From positions 1 through 45,295 of the forward strand of contig CAUJIO010000111.1 of the NCBI GenBank assembly GCA_963205315.1: 45,295 bases of DNA. Reading direction: 5' to 3'. A model generated the notes under the pieces. The model did no database searches. It had not been told where the DNA came from and was given only the letters and a program-made list of their open reading frames with translations. This document shows, piece after piece, positions 40,517 to 45,295 of this stretch. Made by a program: the position numbers and the translations under genes. Source of the stretch: Pseudomonadota bacterium. GTDB taxonomy: Bacteria; Pseudomonadota; Alphaproteobacteria; Rhizobiales; Aestuariivirgaceae. Numbering within the stretch: position 1 is the first letter of the stretch; the number at the start of each line of letters is the position of its first letter.

Positions 40517-41278
40517 ATGATGGATGTCCGGATTGTCGTACCGATGTTCCTCGACCGCGCGTCAGAGGCGGTGAAACGGATGCAGCAGCCTGGTGATGTG
40601 GTCGTCGCGGAGGAACCCGGTCCGGGGGAGCAGATCGAAAGCGTCGCACCCATTCACCGGGCACTTGCCGGGAAGATCAGGACGGTGGTGGAGGATGGCA
40701 ACCGGCCGTTTGCCATACTGGGTGACTGTTGCCAGGTTATTCCGATGATGGCGGGAATTGAACGGGCAGGCATCAAGCCGACGCTGGTCTGGCTCGACTC
40801 GCATGGCGACTTCAACACATGGGAGACGACGCCATCGGGTTTCCTCGGCGGCATGCCACTGGCTATGCTGACGGGCCGCGGCGACCAGCGCATGATGGCG
40901 GCGGTGGGGATGTCTCCCATGGCGGACGGGCGGGTTGTCCTCAGCGATGGCCGCGACCTCGATCCGGGCGAGCGGGATCTGGTCGAATCCTCCGGAATCG
41001 CTTTTGCACCGAGGCTCGAGGATCTGGATGCCGCGGCATTGCCCGAAGGCCCGATCTATTTGCACTTCGACAGTGACATCATCGACGCCAATGTGGCTCC
41101 GGCCTTCCTCTATCCTGCCTCTGGCGGCCCTTCCGTCGAGGCCGTGCGCAAGGCGCTCGAGTCCATCATGGCGACCGGCCGGGTGATGGCCATTTCCACC
41201 ACAGTGGGATGGAACGTCCAAAAGGACGCCGGCCGCACAACGGAAACCGCCGTACGAGCGGCCATGGCCGGATTGTAG
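40517..41278 (+). CDS. Arginase/agmatinase-family protein with altered first metal motif
   Basis: A 253-residue protein of the ureohydrolase fold. The DSHGDFNT motif (about residues 94-101) and HFDSDIIDANVAP (about 183-195) supply Asp/His metal ligands as in arginases. The first motif, usually GGDHS, reads LGDCCQ, so the first histidine ligand is a cysteine. That variant occurs in part of the family and leaves it unclear whether both metal sites are filled. Substrate is therefore open: arginine, agmatine, formiminoglutamate or another guanidino compound. An ATG one codon later is equally possible. It is not part of a recognisable arginine pathway cluster. Confidence 0.82.
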   Translation: MMDVRIVVPMFLDRASEAVKRMQQPGDVVVAEEPGPGEQIESVAPIHRALAGKIRTVVEDGNRPFAILGDCCQVIPMMAGIERAGIKPTLVWLDSHGDFNTWETTPSGFLGGMPLAMLTGRGDQRMMAAVGMSPMADGRVVLSDGRDLDPGERDLVESSGIAFAPRLEDLDAAALPEGPIYLHFDSDIIDANVAPAFLYPASGGPSVEAVRKALESIMATGRVMAISTTVGWNVQKDAGRTTETAVRAAMAGL

Positions 41279-41391
41279 GACATCTGACACGCAGAACGCG
41301 AGGCGTTTGGGCGGTTTAACCAATCTTAAGTCCGGGATGCCAAAGTCTCCGCCGGTTATCGCAACATGGGGACGCGAGCGGCAGGATGAGC

Positions 41392-42516
41392 ATGGAGCCG
41401 GGAGCTGGAACAGCACCGCTGGCGGCTGAAGCAGCCGGCGATGGATTCCTTTCACTGTTGCGGCTGAGCCTCAATGCCCACGGACTGTTGCTCTCGGCGG
41501 CCTTCGTGCATGTTCTCGGCTTTGTGCTGCTGCATCTTGTGGTGCCCGGCATGGGCAGCAAGCCGGGTGGGGAAATCCTGGCCGGCATCCTGTTCTTTTC
41601 GGTACCCGCCGTGCTGTTCGGGCTGATGGGTTTCCTGTTCATCGACATGGCCATCCACGAGAAGCCAGATCACCCCATCGCTGCCCTGCTGCGGCGGATG
41701 AAGTCGGTGCTCACCGATCCCGTCCGCATGGCCAATGGGTTGCCGGCGGCGCTGGCGCTGGTCATCTTCATGTATGTGTTCACCATGCTGAAGGCCTATG
41801 TGCCGGTGATCAACCCCTTCGCCTGGGACCAGACTTTCGATGCCTGGGACCGCGCACTGCATTTCGGGTACCGCCCCTGGGAGTTGCTTCAACCCATCCT
41901 CGGCTACTGGCCGGTCACCTTCCTCATCAACCTCAACTACAATATGTGGTTCGTGGTGATGAACGTGTTCTGGGCCTACTACGCTTTCCTCGCCAATCCG
42001 GGTGTCGAGCGTACGCGGTTCTTTCTGGCCTACGTGCTGATCTGGATGCTGGGCGGTGGCGTGCTGGCGGTGCTCTTCTCGTCTGCCGGTCCGTGCTATT
42101 TCACCAACCTCGGATTTTCTCCTGACCCCTATGCGCCTTTGATGGCCTATCTCAACGAGGCTAACGGCCACGCGCCGATCTGGGCGCTGATGACGCAGAA
42201 CATGCTGTGGGACCTGCATGCCGAAGGCTCTGCCTTCGGCGGCGTGTCGGCCATGCCCTCGATGCACAACGCCACGGCGCTGCTGTTCGTGCTTGCAAGT
42301 GCTGGACGGCCGCGCTGGCTGCGAGTGACGCTGATCCTGCATTGCGCCTTCATCCTGATCGGCTCGGTGCATCTCGGCTGGCACTATGCGGTCGACGGTT
42401 ATGTGGCGATGGCGCTGGCAGCGGGGCTGTGGTGGATCGCCGGACCTGTGGCGCGCTGGTGGGAAGCCGCGCGCGCCGTCGAAGATTATCGCAACGCGCT
42501 GGCGGGAAAAGTCTGA
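41392..42516 (+). CDS. PAP2-superfamily (Aur1-like) membrane phosphatase/transferase, first copy
   Basis: A 374-residue membrane protein with multiple helices. The C-terminal PAP2 motifs are SAMPSMHN (His292) and GSVHLGWHYAVDGY (His327, His331, Asp335), the pattern of the Aur1/inositol-phosphorylceramide-synthase-like group, in which histidines attack a phosphoryl donor on the periplasmic side. A conserved INPFAWDQTFDAWDRALHFG block lies near residues 140-160, read as two parts. ATG at this site follows AGG by six bases; an ATG two codons upstream is possible. It is followed immediately by a paralogue. The lipid or phosphate substrate is unknown. Confidence 0.82.
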   Translation: MEPGAGTAPLAAEAAGDGFLSLLRLSLNAHGLLLSAAFVHVLGFVLLHLVVPGMGSKPGGEILAGILFFSVPAVLFGLMGFLFIDMAIHEKPDHPIAALLRRMKSVLTDPVRMANGLPAALALVIFMYVFTMLKAYVPVINPFAWDQTFDAWDRALHFGYRPWELLQPILGYWPVTFLINLNYNMWFVVMNVFWAYYAFLANPGVERTRFFLAYVLIWMLGGGVLAVLFSSAGPCYFTNLGFSPDPYAPLMAYLNEANGHAPIWALMTQNMLWDLHAEGSAFGGVSAMPSMHNATALLFVLASAGRPRWLRVTLILHCAFILIGSVHLGWHYAVDGYVAMALAAGLWWIAGPVARWWEAARAVEDYRNALAGKV

Positions 42517-42517
42517 C

Positions 42518-43627
42518 ATGGCCTACATCGACAGCACATCCCCCTCGCGTGCCTCAAGAGTGTTCTCGCTCTTCATGCTGAGCTTTCGCGCGCAATGGTT
42601 CTTCTTTGCCATTCCGTCGCTCTATCTGTTCACCAACTGGCTGATGCTGTCGCGCTTGCCGAAGCACGGCACGGCTCCGGTCTTTCTTGTGCTGCTCGAT
42701 CTCCTGAGCTTCGCGCTGCCGGTGGGTTTCATCGTCATGGTGATCATCCGGTTGATCCAGTATGCCGTGGTGATCAAGCCCGAGAGTCCGATCAAGGCGC
42801 TGGGTGCGGACATTGCTTCGCTGGTGATGCGGCCAAGGCTGGTGATCAACGCGCTACCCGTCTTCACCGCCATGGTGTTCTTCAACAAGGCGATGATCGA
42901 ATTGAAACCCGCCATTCCGGCGATCAATCCCTTCGCGTGGGACGTGAGTTTCATGGCGTGGGACCGGGCGCTGCATTTTGGCATGGATCCATGGGTGATC
43001 CTGCAGCCGCTGCTTGGTTTTGACTATGTCACCTTCGCCATCAACATGGCCTATAATTTCTGGTTCGTGGCGCTGTTCTCGGCATGGTTCTGGTTCGGCT
43101 TCCAAAAACAGGCAAACGAACTGCGCACGCGCTTCTTCCTGTCCTACATGCTGGCGTGGTGGATCGGCGGCGGCTTGCTGGCGGTGCTGTTTTCCTCGGC
43201 AGGTCCGGTCTATTACGACGAACTCGGCCTGACGCCCGATCCCTATGCCGGCCTGTTTGCCTACCTCAACGATGCCAACACGCGCATTCCGCTCTGGTTC
43301 CTCGATACGCAGCAGATGCTCTGGGATGGCTATATCGGCAAAATTCCGGCGCTGGGCATTTCCGCCATGCCGTCCATGCACAATGCCTCTGCCGTGCTGT
43401 TTGCGCTGGCCTTCCGCCATGTGTCGCGCGGGCTGGGCTGGTTCTTCACCGGCTATGCGGTGGTCATTCTTGTCGGGTCGGTGCATCTCGGCTGGCACTA
43501 TGCCATCGATGGCTATGCGGGCATCCTGATCGCACTGTTCAGCTGGTGGCTGGCGGGGCTGATGGCGCGGTGGCTGGGGCAATTGCCGGCGCTCAGGCGC
43601 TACAACGAAGGTCTGGCTTCGCTTTAA
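42518..43627 (+). CDS. PAP2-superfamily (Aur1-like) membrane phosphatase/transferase, second copy
   Basis: A 369-residue paralogue of the preceding protein, with the same motif order: NPFAWDVSFMAWDRALHFG, then SAMPSMHN (His288) and GSVHLGWHYAIDGY (His323, His327, Asp331). Overall length and helix number agree, but sequence outside motifs differs widely, so the duplication is old. Its ATG follows the stop of the first copy by one base, so they are co-translated and may work as two related steps or a heterodimer. The Aur1 family transfers phosphoinositol or dephosphorylates lipid intermediates; the exact reaction here is unknown. Confidence 0.83.
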   Translation: MAYIDSTSPSRASRVFSLFMLSFRAQWFFFAIPSLYLFTNWLMLSRLPKHGTAPVFLVLLDLLSFALPVGFIVMVIIRLIQYAVVIKPESPIKALGADIASLVMRPRLVINALPVFTAMVFFNKAMIELKPAIPAINPFAWDVSFMAWDRALHFGMDPWVILQPLLGFDYVTFAINMAYNFWFVALFSAWFWFGFQKQANELRTRFFLSYMLAWWIGGGLLAVLFSSAGPVYYDELGLTPDPYAGLFAYLNDANTRIPLWFLDTQQMLWDGYIGKIPALGISAMPSMHNASAVLFALAFRHVSRGLGWFFTGYAVVILVGSVHLGWHYAIDGYAGILIALFSWWLAGLMARWLGQLPALRRYNEGLASL

Positions 43628-43677
43628 CTCGGCCTTGAGGTGGGATATGAGGCAGCCATCAATTCAGGGTGCCGTCC

Positions 43678-45295
43678 ATGTCCGTCTATGATCACGACCT
43701 CGACAAGAATCCAGCCAACTACCAGCCGTTGACGCCACTGTCGTTTCTGGCGCGCTCGGCCGCCGTCTATCCGAGCCAAGTGGCGATCATTCATGGCCGC
43801 CAGCGAACGAGCTACGAAACCTTCTATGCCCGCTGCCGCCAGCTCGGTTCGTCGCTGTCGAAGGCCGGGATCAAGAAGGGGGACACCGTGTCGGTGTTGC
43901 TGGCCAATACGCCGGCGATGCTCGAGTGCCACTATGGCGTGCCGATGACGGGAGCCGTTCTGAACACGCTCAACACGAGGCTTGATGCCGCCACCATTGC
44001 CTTCTCGCTGGCGCATGCGGAGGCGAAGGTGCTGATCGTCGACAAGGAATTCTCGAAACTGGCGAAGGATTCGCTGGCGCTGATGAGCGGTGCGCATCCG
44101 ATCGTCATCGATTATGTCGATCCGGAATATGCGGTCGACGGCGAGCGCGTCGGCTCCATCGACTACGAGCAATTCGTCGCAAGCGGCGATCCGGCCTTCG
44201 ACTGGCTGTGGCCCTCGGACGAGTGGGAGGCGATTTCGCTCAACTATACATCCGGCACCACCGGCAACCCGAAGGGGGTCGTCTATCATCATCGCGGCGC
44301 CTATCTGCTGGGGCAGGGCAATGTGCTGACCGGCGGCATGCCCAAACACGCCGTCTATCTGTGGACGCTGCCGATGTTCCATTGCAATGGCTGGTGCTTC
44401 CCGTGGTCGCTGTCGGTGATCGGCGGCACGCATGTCACCTTGCGCTGGGTGCGCTCCAAACTCATCTGGGAGGCGTTGGCGGAACACAGGGTCACGCATC
44501 TCTGCGGTGCGCCGATCGTCATGTCGACCATCCTCAATGCGCCCGAGAGCGAGAAGAAGGCGCTGCCGCAGAAAGTGGAGTTCTTCACCGCCGCGGCACC
44601 GCCGCCGGAAGCGGTGCTGGCGGCGATGGCCGAGCAGGGCTTCAACGTCACTCACCTCTATGGCCTCACCGAAACCTATGGCCCCGCCGTGGTCAATGAC
44701 TGGAAGACCGACTGGGACCAGCTTGATGGACCGGGGCGCGCGGCGAGGAAGGCGCGGCAGGGTGTCCGCTATCACGCGCTCGAGGATCTCACCGTGAAGG
44801 ACCCCGAGTCGATGGAACGCGTGCCCGCCGACGGCGAGACCATGGGCGAGGTGATGTTCCGCGGCAATATCGTGATGAAGGGCTATCTCAAGAACCCGAA
44901 GGCGAGCGGAGAGGCGTTCCGCGGCGGCTGGTTCCATTCGGGCGATCTCGGCGTGCTGCATGCCGATGGCTATATCCAGCTGAAGGACCGCTCCAAGGAC
45001 ATCATCATCTCGGGCGGCGAGAATATCTCGTCGATCGAGGTGGAGGACGTGCTCTACAAGCATCCGGCGATCCAGGCGGCGGCCGTCGTCGCCAAGCCCG
45101 ACGAGAAATGGGGCGAGACGCCGTGCGCCTTCGTCGAACTGAAGCCCGGCAAGGAGGCGACGGCAGAGGACATCATTGCCTGGTGCCGGCAGGGCATGGC
45201 GGGCTACAAGGTGCCGCGCCACGTGCGCTTCGTGGAACTGCCGAAGACTTCCACCGGCAAGATCCAGAAGTTCAAGCTCAGGGATCTGGCGAAGG
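43678..45295 (+). CDS. Acyl-CoA synthetase, AMP-binding (3' end beyond window)
   Basis: An adenylate-forming CoA ligase, 539 residues present before the window ends, probably missing only the last few. The P-loop YTSGTTGNPKGVVYHH starts at residue 190. LYGLTETYGP, GEVMFRGNIVMKGY, FHSGDLGVLHADGYIQLKDRSKD (two blocks) and SSIEVEDVLYKHP follow in family order, and the catalytic lysine lies in PKTSTGKIQK near the end. It resembles the medium/short-chain or methylmercaptopropionate-type ligases, but the acid activated cannot be told. It lies 50 bases after the second PAP2 gene on the same strand and could share its transcript. Confidence 0.92.
   Translation, partial: MSVYDHDLDKNPANYQPLTPLSFLARSAAVYPSQVAIIHGRQRTSYETFYARCRQLGSSLSKAGIKKGDTVSVLLANTPAMLECHYGVPMTGAVLNTLNTRLDAATIAFSLAHAEAKVLIVDKEFSKLAKDSLALMSGAHPIVIDYVDPEYAVDGERVGSIDYEQFVASGDPAFDWLWPSDEWEAISLNYTSGTTGNPKGVVYHHRGAYLLGQGNVLTGGMPKHAVYLWTLPMFHCNGWCFPWSLSVIGGTHVTLRWVRSKLIWEALAEHRVTHLCGAPIVMSTILNAPESEKKALPQKVEFFTAAAPPPEAVLAAMAEQGFNVTHLYGLTETYGPAVVNDWKTDWDQLDGPGRAARKARQGVRYHALEDLTVKDPESMERVPADGETMGEVMFRGNIVMKGYLKNPKASGEAFRGGWFHSGDLGVLHADGYIQLKDRSKDIIISGGENISSIEVEDVLYKHPAIQAAAVVAKPDEKWGETPCAFVELKPGKEATAEDIIAWCRQGMAGYKVPRHVRFVELPKTSTGKIQKFKLRDLAK

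Noticed and set aside
43624-45222. Long reverse open frame (532 codons)
   Set aside because: It is antisense to the acyl-CoA synthetase, whose motifs are unmistakable.
1-45295. tRNA, rRNA, CRISPR, insertion sequence or prophage
   Set aside because: I saw no tRNA-like TTCGANNC arms in cloverleaf context, no regularly spaced direct repeats, and no transposase, integrase or phage structural protein.

Overview
The window is GC-rich chromosomal DNA of an alphaproteobacterium, most likely of the order Hyphomicrobiales (Rhizobiales). The call rests on lineage-typical genes: gapR (DUF2312), rcdA (DUF1465), trcR (DUF1013), DUF1244, DUF1192, an aa3-type oxidase subunit IV beside a three-gene pntAA-pntAB-pntB transhydrogenase, and an imelysin/di-heme oxidoreductase pair. 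Starts often follow a purine-rich ribosome binding site, and several genes use TTG or GTG. I see no tRNA, rRNA, CRISPR array, transposase, integrase or phage genes. Most of the window is core genome, so the second-look items are mainly unusual family members and small non-coding elements.

Layout. 1-1016: the tail of an unidentified gene and a visibly AT-richer membrane protein gene, possibly acquired. 1089-4975: pyruvate kinase and DUF1036 leftward; N-formylglutamate amidohydrolase family, DUF1244 and gapR rightward; then an LprI-like secreted protein. 4983-11187: a leftward cell-wall block (amidase, M15/DUF882 peptidase, YcbB-type L,D-transpeptidase) headed by a sigma-54-type response regulator. 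11407-13846: a short P1B-type metal ATPase convergent with a ceramidase-like membrane protein. 13948-19040: oligoendopeptidase F, then oxidase subunit IV and the proton-translocating transhydrogenase. 19107-22624: an iron-themed group (di-heme oxidoreductase, imelysin, PKHX-type dioxygenase). 22704-24808: a MotA/ExbB-like channel with an OmpA/MotB-like partner. 24922-30777: a secreted protein, an ABC exporter, ribosomal protein L31, a lytic transglycosylase, rcdA, DUF1192 and a quinone oxidoreductase.

30784-35122: a polysaccharide deacetylase, then rightward trcR, a small SDR-like protein and a trimethylamine dehydrogenase-like flavoprotein. 35119-38259: a leftward MFS - SDR - SDR - GNAT operon. 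38410-45295: DUF2189 membrane protein, PAS plus degenerate GGDEF protein, arginase-family protein, two tandem PAP2/Aur1-like membrane enzymes, and an acyl-CoA synthetase that runs off the window end.

Themes. Three alphaproteobacterial chromosome or cell-cycle regulators (gapR, rcdA, trcR) lie in one window. Peptidoglycan enzymes recur. A 47-bp dispersed repeat core is present twice. The best candidates for something undescribed are the stator-like MotA/OmpA pair, the duplicated lipid-phosphate-type enzymes, a possible small RNA near 29341-29441, and the SDR-like protein translationally coupled to trcR. All functional calls come from reading motifs; none was checked against a database.
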